The notes: generated from the letters alone by a model not told the origin. DNA of 12,904 nt from Holosporales bacterium (GCA_003503995.1 DOCA01000140.1:1-12904), one strand, 5' to 3'. Positions 1 through 7,371 are shown, numbered from the stretch's first letter. Program-made: numbers and translations.

Positions 1-518
1 GTCGGTTATGGATTGCAACAAAAATTCAACATACCCAGCCTGGTAAAGGCGGTGCCTACGCACAGGTTGAGCTTAAAGACATCCGCACAGGTACAAAGCT
101 TAATGAGCGTTTTCGTTCCAGCGAATCTGTAGAGCGTGTTCGCTTGGATGAGGTGGACTATCAATTTCTCTTTGCAGACGGGGATGAGTACACTTTCATG
201 CATCAAGAGACCTTTGAGCAAATTACCCTCCATAAGGATAAGGTTGGCGAGCATGTTGCCGTTTATCTGAAAGATGGCATGATTGTAACCATTAGTTTTT
301 ATGAGGAAGAAGTAATCTCTCTTAAGGCACCTGATACGGTTGTGATGGAGGTTGTTGAAGCCGATGCTGTTGTGAAGGGCCAAACGGCTTCTTCATCTTA
401 TAAACCTGGTGTCTTGGAAAACGGAGAGCGCGTTATGATTCCGCCTCACATTACAACGGGCACACGCATTGTTGTTAATACAGAAGACGGCACTTACGTA
501 GAACGCGCGAAAGATTAA
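1..518 (+). CDS. efp: Elongation factor P (5' end cut off by window)
   Basis: EF-P binds ribosomes stalled on polyproline stretches and stimulates peptide-bond formation. The reading frame is open from base 3 (first readable residues RLWIATKIQHTQPGKGGAY) to TAA at 516-518, giving 171 visible codons. Only about 20 N-terminal residues should be missing compared with the usual ~187. The N-terminal KOW-like domain carries the loop PGKGGAY; its lysine (codon 45-47) is the position modified by beta-lysylation in E. coli EF-P. The central OB domain has LNERFRSSE and VERVRLD, and the C-terminal OB domain has VVKGQTASSSYKP and PPHITTGTRIVV, all strongly conserved in bacterial EF-P. No modification enzyme (EpmA/EpmB) is visible here, so whether the lysine is modified is unknown. 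suhB follows on the same strand after about 194 bases, an arrangement common in alphaproteobacteria. Identification is very secure. Confidence 0.97.
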   Translation, partial: RLWIATKIQHTQPGKGGAYAQVELKDIRTGTKLNERFRSSESVERVRLDEVDYQFLFADGDEYTFMHQETFEQITLHKDKVGEHVAVYLKDGMIVTISFYEEEVISLKAPDTVVMEVVEADAVVKGQTASSSYKPGVLENGERVMIPPHITTGTRIVVNTEDGTYVERAKD

Positions 519-616
519 GAAGGTCGGTCTCTAAACACAAAGCGAAAAGCTATAGAGATGAGCTGGTTTTATTATTGTTATGGTATCAAACTCTCTCGTC
601 AGAGGCCTTGGAAAAT

Positions 617-624
617 GCTATAGT
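617..624 (+). promoter_or_regulatory. Possible extended -10 promoter for suhB
   Basis: TGCTATAGT reads as an extended -10 (TG at 617-618, TATAGT at 619-624) about 90 bases before the suhB start. No good -35 hexamer is present at 16-18 bases upstream. suhB could instead be transcribed from efp. Weak, sequence-only call. Confidence 0.28.
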
Positions 625-712
625 AAGAGGGTGTGATGCTTTTTAAAGGCGTCTACCCTTTTTTAATGGTCTTTTTAAAGACTCCCTTTTTAATTTTGTA
701 CGGAATAAAACG

Positions 713-1513
713 ATGTTTGACTCAAAACTAGCTCTCTCAACACCAACTCTTAATACGTTATACACAGCGTGTACCCGTGCTGCTCGTGGCCTTGTTCGTG
801 ATTTCGGTGAGGTTGAGCATTTGCAAGTATCTCGAAAGGGTCCCGGAGATTTCGTTTCAAAAGCCGATTTGAAATCCGAGCAAACTATCATAGATGTTCT
901 TCAAAAAGCCACACCAACCTATTCACTGCTTGTAGAAGAAGCTGGTGCCTTTGAAGGGCGTGAGCCAGAGTATCGTTGGATTGTGGATCCCTTGGATGGT
1001 ACAACGAATTTTATTAATGCGATTCCTCACTTTGCGATCTCCATTGGGCTTGAGCATAAAGGAGTAATGATTGCAGGGATGGTCTATGACCCTGTGAAAG
1101 ATGAAATGTTTTATGCTGAGAAAGGCAAAGGTGCTTTCTTGAATGAAAAAAGGCTCCGAATTTCTGCAAAAGACAGCTTTGATGATGCGGTGATTGGGGT
1201 GACGTTTCCCCGCCATGATGATAAAGGTGAGTTTGATTTTTATAAGACCTTACAGGGCGTTGAAGCAAGCACAGCAGCGGTGCGCCGTATGGGATCTGCT
1301 GTTCTGGATTTGTGTTATGTGGCTGCGGGGCGCTATGAGTGCTATTGGTCTCAGGCTCTTAGTCCTTGGGATATGGCGGCGGGTTCTTTGATTGTCCAAG
1401 AAGCGGGTGGTGTGGTCACCGACCTTAAAGGCAAAGATGGCTTTATGGAAACAGCTCACATTCTTGCTGGCAGTGAAAAGATGCACCAGACTCTTTTAAA
1501 TCTCATTAAATAA
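713..1513 (+). CDS. suhB: Inositol monophosphatase family protein (SuhB-like)
   Basis: This is a Mg2+-dependent, Li+-sensitive sugar-phosphate phosphatase of the IMPase/FBPase/FIG superfamily. It would hydrolyse inositol-1-phosphate or related substrates in the cytoplasm; in E. coli SuhB also joins rRNA transcription antitermination complexes. At 266 aa it is of normal family length. The metal-site motifs are intact: the Glu pair E75/E76 in LLVEEAG, D92-P-L-D95-G-T-T in WIVDPLDGTTNF, and D220 in PWDMAAG, followed by VQEAGGVVTD. The ATG at 713 begins a normal N-terminus (MFDSKLALSTPTLNTLYTAC), though only a weak purine-rich stretch (cggaat) precedes it. The leader carries an imperfect ~30-base duplication. 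A weak hairpin plus T-run follows the stop. The family call is firm; the physiological substrate cannot be read from sequence, and the symbol suhB is by family and position after efp. Confidence 0.92.
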   Translation: MFDSKLALSTPTLNTLYTACTRAARGLVRDFGEVEHLQVSRKGPGDFVSKADLKSEQTIIDVLQKATPTYSLLVEEAGAFEGREPEYRWIVDPLDGTTNFINAIPHFAISIGLEHKGVMIAGMVYDPVKDEMFYAEKGKGAFLNEKRLRISAKDSFDDAVIGVTFPRHDDKGEFDFYKTLQGVEASTAAVRRMGSAVLDLCYVAAGRYECYWSQALSPWDMAAGSLIVQEAGGVVTDLKGKDGFMETAHILAGSEKMHQTLLNLIK

Positions 1514-1531
1514 TTTATTGAAATATTGAAG

Positions 1532-1568
1532 AAAGAAGGGCCGTTCTTTTGTGGGAGCTGCCTTTTTT
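1532..1568 (+). terminator. Possible weak terminator after suhB
   Basis: AAAGAAGG (1532-1539) can pair, with one G-T, with CCTTTTTT (1561-1568), and the arm ends in six Ts. The loop is long and the stem mostly A/T, so this is only a tentative rho-independent terminator. Its T-run abuts the inverted-repeat element that starts at 1568. Confidence 0.33.
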
Positions 1569-1746
1569 ATAGAAGGCTCTGCAAAAGACTCTTTTGGCGA
1601 TAAAAAAGCAAAGGCTCGACTTTCGCGGGACGCACATACTGAAGGTATGCTTACGTTTCCACATTGTTTGATTTTTGGCTCACTTCACTTCTTTCTGTCA
1701 GGGCTGCAAAACCACTTCGTTTAGCCCTTGTGCAGCGCCTTCTATA
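1568..1746. repeat. Inverted-repeat element, MITE-like (~179 bp)
   Basis: TATAGAAGGC at 1568-1577 is repeated in perfect inversion as GCCTTCTATA at 1737-1746. Extending inward to 20 bases per arm keeps 18 matches (TCTGCAAAAG on the left against GCTGCACAAG, the inverted right arm). Sub-hairpins lie inside: CAAAAG/CTTTTG (1582-1587 and 1591-1596), CATAC/GTATG around base 1640, and GGGCT/AGCCC (1701-1705 and 1723-1727). No ORF of note is inside. Each outer end is TA, as left by transposases that duplicate a TA target (IS630/Tc1-mariner, some IS5-family groups). Small size, no coding capacity and terminal inverted repeats suggest a nonautonomous element. Only one copy is in the window, so repeat status in the genome is inferred. 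Confidence 0.55.
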
Positions 1747-1750
1747 GTCT

Positions 1751-2515
1751 TCAAACAAGGGCGCGCTTTTCAAATTCTCCCAACAGATCATGGGGGGTGA
1801 GTTTCTTGCGTTCGGCATCTTTTACATCAAACACAACTTTACCATCTGCCAGCATAATGGTTCGATTTCCAACATCAAGGGCTTGTGCCATGCTGTGAGT
1901 GACCATAAGAGTCGTTAGTTTTTTTGTACCAACAATATCTTTTGTTAGATTAATAGTAAAAGCAGCTGTTCGAGGGTCGAGGGCAGCAGTATGCTCATCG
2001 AGAAGAAGGATCTTGCTGGGAGAGAGCACAGCCATAATCAAAGAAATGGCTTGACGTTGGCCACCGGACAAAGAGCCAATAGGATCACGCAAACGCTTTT
2101 CAACACCAAGATGAAGGCGTTTAAGATTGTGGCAGAGATTCTCTCTGATTTCTTTATTAATAGCCCGAGAAAAATTGCGGCTTTGACCTCTTTTAAGGGC
2201 AAGGGCTAGGTTTTCTTCCACGGTTAATTCGCCACAGGTTCCTTTTAAGGGATCCTGGAAAACGCGAGCAATAAGATGAGAGCGCTTTGTGGGAGAGTAG
2301 TTTGTGACATCTTCTCCATCAAATAAAATACGACCTTTGGTGAGGGATACGTCTCCGGTGAGGGCTCCTAGAAGGGTGGATTTTCCCGCCCCATTACCAC
2401 CAATCACTGTAACAAATTCATTTTCATCCATGGTTAAAGAGAGGCCGCGCAATACCTTTTTTTCAAGGTTTGTTCCGACGTTGAATACAATATTTAGATC
2501 ATCTAGGCGAATCAT
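1751..2515 (-). CDS. ABC importer ATP-binding protein (TrpXYZ-like family)
   Basis: This cytoplasmic ATPase subunit energises the permease encoded just upstream. At 254 aa it is a complete single nucleotide-binding domain: Walker A GGNGAGKST (residues 39-47), Q-loop Q87 in VFQDP, signature LSGGQRQ (149-155), Walker B LLLDE (170-174) with the extension HTAALDP, and H-loop H207 in VTHS. The DEHTAALDP form and the pairing with this permease type point to the COG1101/COG4120 system, which includes the TrpXYZ tryptophan importer of pneumococci. Only 3 bases separate the permease stop from this ATG at 2513-2515, with an AAGG upstream, so the two are co-transcribed and perhaps translationally coupled. 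The substrate cannot be stated: the family contains amino-acid and uncharacterised importers, and the binding protein that would set specificity is not here. Confidence 0.9.
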   Translation of the reverse strand: MIRLDDLNIVFNVGTNLEKKVLRGLSLTMDENEFVTVIGGNGAGKSTLLGALTGDVSLTKGRILFDGEDVTNYSPTKRSHLIARVFQDPLKGTCGELTVEENLALALKRGQSRNFSRAINKEIRENLCHNLKRLHLGVEKRLRDPIGSLSGGQRQAISLIMAVLSPSKILLLDEHTAALDPRTAAFTINLTKDIVGTKKLTTLMVTHSMAQALDVGNRTIMLADGKVVFDVKDAERKKLTPHDLLGEFEKRALV

Positions 2516-2518
2516 GGA

Positions 2519-3406
2519 TTAGGACCTTCGTATTTTTGAGGTGGCTTCTTTTTTGAGCTTGGGTAAAATCATTGCAAGCACAACAATAAGAGCTGTCATG
2601 AGATTAAGATCAGAGGGTTTCATAAAGTCAGCGTTCAGCGCAAACGCAACGGCCAGGCGATACAAAATGGATCCAATGACGCAGCCAATGATGCTGAAAA
2701 TCACAAGACGAGGGGGAAGAATAACTTCACCAATAATCACAGAGGCAAGGCCAATAATAATGGTTCCGACACCCATGTTTACATCGGCAAATCCTTGAGA
2801 TTGGGCGAAAAGGGCGCCTGCAAAAGCAATGATTCCGTTGCTAAGGGCAATACCTAAAAGAATCATAGATTTAGTCTTAACGCCTTGGGCTTGGGCCATG
2901 ACGGGGTTGGCCCCTGTGGCGCGGATGGCAAGACCGATTTGAGATTGCAAAAGCCAATAAACAATAAAGCCAACAAGAAAAACAGCCGTGAAACCAAAAA
3001 CAAGGACGGCTACGTTATGGTCTCCGAAAAAGGATTCAAACGAGGTAAATACTGTTTCCTCATAAAGCATAGCAATGTTGGGACGATCCATAATGCGTAG
3101 GTTAATAGAGTAAAGGGCTGTCATGGTTAAAATAGAGGCAAGAAGAGATAAAATGCCAAAGCGCACGTTTAAATAAGCTGTGACAATACCGGCAAGGGTG
3201 CCCCCAAAAAAAGCAATGAGGGTGGCAAACCAAGGATTCATGCCTGCAACAATCATAGTAGCTGCAATGGCTGCGCCTAAGGGAAAGCTCCCATCAGCCG
3301 TTAAATCGGGGAAATCTAGGACGCGAAAAGACAAGTATACACCGATGGCAACAAGGGCGAAAATTGTCCCTAGTTCAACAGCGCCAAGGAATTGTAAGAG
3401 GTTCAT
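2519..3406 (-). CDS. ABC importer permease (BPD_transp_2 type, TrpXYZ-like)
   Basis: This is the inner-membrane channel subunit paired with the downstream ATPase. Its 295 residues contain about eight or nine hydrophobic segments (near 8-27, 41-56, 57-78, 84-104, 131-152, 181-201, 212-230, 234-256 and 268-282). A cytoplasmic loop RATGANPVMAQAQGV (162-176) resembles the ATPase-contacting loop of LivH/RbsC-type permeases. The N-terminal stretch SFRVLDFPDLTADGSFPLGA and LTMTALYSINLRIM are characteristic of the COG4120 permeases. The start is well supported: GGAG lies 5 bases before the ATG at 3404-3406. In this family the order is usually binding protein, permease, ATPase; here the next gene upstream is the divergent sppA, so the binding protein must be elsewhere or lost. 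Family call firm, substrate unknown. Confidence 0.88.
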   Translation of the reverse strand: MNLLQFLGAVELGTIFALVAIGVYLSFRVLDFPDLTADGSFPLGAAIAATMIVAGMNPWFATLIAFFGGTLAGIVTAYLNVRFGILSLLASILTMTALYSINLRIMDRPNIAMLYEETVFTSFESFFGDHNVAVLVFGFTAVFLVGFIVYWLLQSQIGLAIRATGANPVMAQAQGVKTKSMILLGIALSNGIIAFAGALFAQSQGFADVNMGVGTIIIGLASVIIGEVILPPRLVIFSIIGCVIGSILYRLAVAFALNADFMKPSDLNLMTALIVVLAMILPKLKKEATSKIRRS

Positions 3407-3558
3407 GCGAGCTCCATATTTCTAGAAAATAGTAAAAATCAGTCTAAGGGTTTTTTGCCCATGATGCACGGAAAAAATGTTGTAATCCTTTGCATTTTAT
3501 CCTTCTTTGGGTCAAAATAAAACAATATTCATTTTTTACAAAAGGTTTTTCTGAAATC

Positions 3559-5349
3559 ATGAAGAAGTTTCTTATGCGTTTTTTAGCAACCATTGGGTTT
3601 ATCACCCTTTTACCCATTGTCATCCTATTGGGGATGAAACTGTTTCAGGTTAAAACAACACCAGGCTTGCCTCCTCAAATTGTTTTAACTCTTGATGTTG
3701 GGGAAAATTTCCCCGAATCCCCCGCTCTTAAAGGTTTACAACAGATTTTAACAGGCCCAACAACGACCTTTTTTGATCTCTTGCGGGCTTTGAGTGCGGC
3801 AGAACTTGACCCCAAAGTAAAGGGTATTGTGTTGCGTTTGAATGATCCAGCCATTGGACTTGCTCAACTCGAAGAGCTACGAGAGGCTCTCATGATCTTT
3901 AGAAAGAATGGTAAATTTGTCCTAGTTTATGCAGATACGTTTGGAGATCTTTCTCCTGGGACAAAGAAATACTATCTTGCTTCGTGTGCAGATCAAATCT
4001 GGATGCAACCTTTTTCATCCCTTAATTTAACAGGTATTCAAGTAGATCAACCTTTCTTTGGTAACGTGTTGAAAAAACTTGGTGTTTTGCCACAAATTTC
4101 AACACGCAAGGAGTATAAAAATGCTTATGCTTCTTTGACAGATGCCGAAGCATCTGATGCTAACAAAGGAGCGACAACCAATCTTCTTCAACGGTTACAT
4201 GACAAATTAATGGCGGATATCACAGCTGGCCGAGAATTGTCTTCAACGGCTTTGCAAGAGGTGACTCGGGATAATCCTATGATGAGTGATAAAGAGGCTA
4301 AAACCAATCATTTGATTGATCGCCTTGGGTATATTGATGAGTTCAAACAAGCAGCCCTTGATAAGGCATCCGTTGGTGGAACAGTACAATCAAGTGCTGA
4401 CAAAAAGGATCCCAAAAATGCGGCGGCTTTTGTTCCTATTCATTATTATAGTGCTCTTGTTAATGAGGCTCTTGCTCCCCAAGAAGAAAAGATTGCTCTT
4501 ATTTATGGGGTGGGAGCCATCATGCAAGATGATAAAGAAGGCGGCGGTTTGATGGGACAGTCTTATATTATGGGAGCTGATGAGACGCGCCGTAGTTTCG
4601 AGGATGCTTTAAAAGATCCTCAAATTAAAGCCATTGTTTTTCGCATTGATTCTCCTGGAGGGTCTGCGGTGGCATCGGAAACCGTTCGTCGCCTCATCCA
4701 CATTGCCCAAGATAAAGGTGTTCCTGTTGTGGCGTCTTTAGGGAATATTGCGGCTTCTGGTGGTTATTGGTTTGCAGCCCCTTGTAAGAAAATTTTAGCG
4801 CAAAACATGACGATTACGGGCTCCATTGGCACCATTGGAGGAAAGGTCGTTTTCCGTGAATTGCTCGAAAATTTTGATGTTAATATTAGCACCATGGCTG
4901 TTGGAGAGAATGGGTCTTTGTGGTCTCCTCTCACGGCTTATACCGACGACCAACAACGTCACATTGACCTTACCATGGACCTTTTATACGCGCGCTTTAT
5001 AGAGCTCGTTGCCCAAGGACGCGGTTTGGCCTTAGATCATGTGAGCGAAATTGCAAAAGGGCGTGTCTGGACTGGAACAGAGGCCAAAACTTTCGGTCTT
5101 GTCGATGATATTGGAGGGTTGCGAGAAGCTTTTGCGGCAGCAAAAGAGCTTGGGGGAATTGAGTCTAAGAATCCTTACGAAATTGTGATTTATCCACGAC
5201 CCAAAACTGTTTTCGAGAGCTTACAGCAAGCCCTCACAGGTCAGTCTTCCTTTGGGGTGTTTTGGAAAAATATCACCCAAATTTTTACGCACTATAAGAT
5301 TCTTTTATCCAGTGACATTAAGCTTATGGCGTCAGAGCCTATGTTTTAA
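3559..5349 (+). CDS. sppA: Signal peptide peptidase SppA, 67K type
   Basis: SppA is a membrane-anchored S49 serine protease that degrades signal peptides left after preprotein cleavage. The protein has 596 residues from the ATG at 3559 (E. coli SppA has 618), with an N-terminal anchor at about 8-28 (MKKFLMRFLATIGF onward) and two tandem S49 domains. The Ser-Lys dyad can be placed by motif: nucleophile S400 in AASGGYWFAAP, and the lysine general base K187 in EYKNAYASLTDAEASD, matching E. coli S409 and K209. The frame is open further upstream to a TTG at 3490, but that adds 23 residues before the natural MKK-hydrophobic start and lacks a ribosome-binding site, so I chose 3559; the AAAGG before it is rather distant. 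The gene is divergent from the ABC permease and ends 7 bases before the convergent 107-aa gene. Confidence 0.93.
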   Translation: MKKFLMRFLATIGFITLLPIVILLGMKLFQVKTTPGLPPQIVLTLDVGENFPESPALKGLQQILTGPTTTFFDLLRALSAAELDPKVKGIVLRLNDPAIGLAQLEELREALMIFRKNGKFVLVYADTFGDLSPGTKKYYLASCADQIWMQPFSSLNLTGIQVDQPFFGNVLKKLGVLPQISTRKEYKNAYASLTDAEASDANKGATTNLLQRLHDKLMADITAGRELSSTALQEVTRDNPMMSDKEAKTNHLIDRLGYIDEFKQAALDKASVGGTVQSSADKKDPKNAAAFVPIHYYSALVNEALAPQEEKIALIYGVGAIMQDDKEGGGLMGQSYIMGADETRRSFEDALKDPQIKAIVFRIDSPGGSAVASETVRRLIHIAQDKGVPVVASLGNIAASGGYWFAAPCKKILAQNMTITGSIGTIGGKVVFRELLENFDVNISTMAVGENGSLWSPLTAYTDDQQRHIDLTMDLLYARFIELVAQGRGLALDHVSEIAKGRVWTGTEAKTFGLVDDIGGLREAFAAAKELGGIESKNPYEIVIYPRPKTVFESLQQALTGQSSFGVFWKNITQIFTHYKILLSSDIKLMASEPMF

Positions 5350-5356
5350 GGGGGAA

Positions 5357-5680
5357 TTAAGCGAGGAAATAAAAGGTGATTTTCCACAAAAGATAAAGGA
5401 CGACGCCAAGAACTGATAGGCATATAGTCATTGAAATGAATCGTCTAAAAATAAACATAATGATGCCCGTAAAAAGCCCAGGGACTAAAGAGAGAGCAAC
5501 ACGAATTTCCGGGGAAAATGAAGAAGTATAATGAGCTTTTAAATAGACGTTGCTTTGATCGGACATAACTAAAAAAACGATAACAAAGAAACCAAAAACA
5601 AAAGGATTATCGTTTCTTTTCTGGTGTTCTGCGTACTCTTCTTCACTGAGGTAAGCATTATCAACACGATATCGGGCCAT
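5357..5680 (-). CDS. Small three-helix membrane protein, unknown function
   Basis: I do not recognise this 107-aa protein. A polar N-terminus (MARYRVDNAYLSEEEYAEHQ) precedes three predicted membrane segments at about 26-41, 59-79 and 82-106, with positive residues (RRF) between the second and third. It is a real gene: AGGAG sits 8 bases before the ATG at 5678-5680, and the hydrophobic pattern is coherent to the TAA. It lies 40 bases after the rhodanese-DUF2892 gene on the same strand and is probably its operon partner. Its 3' end is only 7 bases from that of sppA, with no clear terminator between them. It has no cysteine in the helices and no enzymatic motif. Confidence 0.72.
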   Translation of the reverse strand: MARYRVDNAYLSEEEYAEHQKRNDNPFVFGFFVIVFLVMSDQSNVYLKAHYTSSFSPEIRVALSLVPGLFTGIIMFIFRRFISMTICLSVLGVVLYLLWKITFYFLA

Positions 5681-5720
5681 GTTTTTATCTCCTGTTTTTC
5701 GATATAATTAATATGTGATC

Positions 5721-6251
5721 CTATTTATTCCAAGGCATGAGGGCCAAGAGCTTTGCCATGCCGCACCAGCCTGTAAAACCAGCAAGGGCCATGCCGAGGC
5801 CAGCAAATCCACTCAGCAAGAACCAGCTTGAGGAGACAACAAAGCCAAGGGTAACACCAGTAAGGACAACGATCCCAGCTGCAAGAAGGACTTGGCGTTC
5901 TAGAGGCATGCCTTTTTTATCATCGCTTTCAACGGGAAAGTTGTTTTGCATCCAGTCGTCGATGCCACCTGTTAAATTATAGAGGTTCTCTTCTTTGCCT
6001 TCTGCACATACTTTTTCACAAGCCATCATAGAACGTCTGCCAGATTTGCAATGAAGCACAAGGCGTTTTCCCTCGTGATTTGGCATAGAAGGATGGGATA
6101 AGGACACTTCAGAAAGAGGTAAATTGATAGCGCCTTTAATGTGATGTTGCTTGTACTCAACGATTTCTCGGACATCGACGAGGACCGCTTCACCAGCATC
6201 GAGCCATTTTTTCAATTCAGGGGATGTAACGGCTTGGATAGTAGTGCTCAT
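5721..6251 (-). CDS. Rhodanese-domain membrane protein with DUF2892 tail (YgaP-like)
   Basis: An N-terminal rhodanese domain (about residues 5-110) is followed by a two-helix DUF2892 hydrophobic tail, the architecture of E. coli YgaP, an inner-membrane sulfurtransferase with a cytoplasmic catalytic domain. The active-site loop CKSGRRS holds the persulfide-forming cysteine (C68 from the start used here), and VDVREIVEYKQHHIKGAINLP is a classic rhodanese substrate-side motif. The tail (VLLAAGIVVLTGVTLGF then FAGLGMALAGFTGWCGMAKLL) contains the GWCGMAKLL ending typical of DUF2892. The frame also has an ATG two codons earlier (6255-6257), but AGG lies 1-2 bases from it; the same AGG is about 8 bases from the ATG at 6249-6251, which I therefore prefer, giving 176 aa. 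The physiological sulfur donor and acceptor are unknown. Confidence 0.86.
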   Translation of the reverse strand: MSTTIQAVTSPELKKWLDAGEAVLVDVREIVEYKQHHIKGAINLPLSEVSLSHPSMPNHEGKRLVLHCKSGRRSMMACEKVCAEGKEENLYNLTGGIDDWMQNNFPVESDDKKGMPLERQVLLAAGIVVLTGVTLGFVVSSSWFLLSGFAGLGMALAGFTGWCGMAKLLALMPWNK

Positions 6252-6281
6252 GGTCATACCTGTTTTTAGGGGCTATTTCTT

Positions 6282-6310
6282 ATTATTCAGTTGATCGTGA
6301 AAAAAAGCAA
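6282..6310 (-). promoter_or_regulatory. Candidate promoter of the rhodanese operon
   Basis: On the minus strand TTGCTT (6310 to 6305) and AATAAT (6287 to 6282) are separated by exactly 17 bases. Transcription would start near 6275, giving a leader of about 24 bases before the preferred ATG. Reasonable sigma-70 match, from sequence only. Confidence 0.45.
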
Positions 6311-6359
6311 TATGTTAGTGGTTTCGGGTATATAAATAGTATAAGCTTTTTAATATCAA

Positions 6360-6387
6360 TAATATTAGGGGGTTAAACCTAATATTA
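6360..6387. promoter_or_regulatory. 10-bp perfect inverted repeat upstream of orphan gene
   Basis: TAATATTAGG (6360-6369) and CCTAATATTA (6378-6387) are perfect inverted arms around an 8-base spacer. The dyad lies in the divergent intergenic region, about 45 bases before the TTG start at 6432 and just after AT-rich -10-like sequence (TATAAATAGTATAA, 6331-6344). It could be an operator or a 5'-leader hairpin. There is no T-run after it, so it is not a terminator on the + strand. Confidence 0.5.
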
Positions 6388-6431
6388 CGATTAAATTTTT
6401 TAGATTGGTTGTCATTAAGCAGGAGGTTGAT

Positions 6432-7322
6432 TTGAGTAGGGAAGTATTTTTATCTAATAAAGAATGTTTTAATATTAGATTTGGCGGCAAGAGTTCAATA
6501 GATGCAGAGCTATTTTCAAAGTCTGTTAATGATATCATAAATCTTCTTAAGTCTAGCGCTAATGTAGTGAATCCTAATTGTTTTCTGGATATAGAAATAA
6601 AGGCAAATAAGGAAGGCAGTTTTGAAACTATCTTTGATGTTGCTGTGAGCCATTTACCGGAGCTTTTAGATGTGTTTTCAAATGCTTCTAATGTAATTCA
6701 AGGAGCTTTAAGCTTTTTTTTAATTAAGCAGCATTTGAAGGGGCGGAAAGCAAAAAAGCTTGAAGCAGTAGATGGCGAAATGGCGATTCAAAACCAACAA
6801 GATGAAGTTTTGAGAGTGCCTGGTGGTATTGGTAAAGTTTATTTTGAAAATAGTAGAGTTGATAACTTAATAATTAAGATAACCAATAATAATTGTGATA
6901 GGGACTTTTTTTCCATAGAAACAGAAGGTAAAAAGGTATTGGTTGATAAAACTCAATATGAAAATATGGCAGAAAGTTTAATCGATGAAAATCCGGTAGC
7001 AAAAACAATAATAGATAAACCTATTAACCACGAGCTACCTTTGAAGAAGCCTGATTTACTGGGGAAGTCAAAATGGGAATTTATTTATAATGGAAGAAAA
7101 ATTGATGCAAAAATTAATGATAAAATCTTTTTAACTAAGGTGCGTAAGGGACAAATAAAGGATCTTTATGCTGGTGTTAGGATTCCTTCTAAAATTCAAT
7201 TTGAATATGATTTAGATGAGAAAGGAAATGTAGTGCCTAATAGTGAAAAGTATATAGTAATAGAGGTTACGGGTGATGTTATAGAACCAGAGGTAGATAA
7301 TCAAATAGGCCTTTTTGATTAA
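6432..7322 (+). CDS. AT-rich accessory gene, conserved protein of unknown function
   Basis: A 296-aa protein beginning at TTG 6432, five bases after a perfect AGGAGG (6421-6426); the frame extends up to a TTG at 6405 but that has no ribosome-binding site. Visible layout: an N-terminal region with FNIRFGGKSSIDAELF, then a strand-like block IEIKANKEGSFETIFDVAV, a short hydrophobic stretch (NVIQGALSFFLIKQHL) ending in basic GRKAKK, and a C-terminal domain with KWEFIYNGRKIDAKIND, the FLTKVRKGQI segment and a final IVIEVTGDVIEP. From memory this pattern resembles an unnamed family of ~300-aa proteins found sporadically in bacterial accessory regions; I know no assigned function. Codon use is far more AT-rich than the neighbours, and it is the only + gene between two - operons, so recent acquisition is likely. 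Convergent with mgtE. Gene certain, role unknown. Confidence 0.8.
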   Translation: MSREVFLSNKECFNIRFGGKSSIDAELFSKSVNDIINLLKSSANVVNPNCFLDIEIKANKEGSFETIFDVAVSHLPELLDVFSNASNVIQGALSFFLIKQHLKGRKAKKLEAVDGEMAIQNQQDEVLRVPGGIGKVYFENSRVDNLIIKITNNNCDRDFFSIETEGKKVLVDKTQYENMAESLIDENPVAKTIIDKPINHELPLKKPDLLGKSKWEFIYNGRKIDAKINDKIFLTKVRKGQIKDLYAGVRIPSKIQFEYDLDEKGNVVPNSEKYIVIEVTGDVIEPEVDNQIGLFD

Positions 7323-7371
7323 GGAAAGTTGATTTTGAACGATTAGAGTCAAAACATACCAAGATATTGTG

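Noticed and set aside
3490..3558. Longer sppA start at TTG 3490
   Set aside because: No Shine-Dalgarno; it puts 23 extra residues before the natural MKK-hydrophobic anchor start at 3559.
6405..6431. Upstream TTG start for the AT-rich gene
   Set aside because: The perfect AGGAGG at 6421-6426 lies downstream of it and is correctly spaced for TTG 6432.
7333..7354. TTTTGA/TCAAAA hairpin between the orphan gene and mgtE
   Set aside because: Only six A/T-rich pairs with a 10-base loop and no T-run; too weak to call a terminator.
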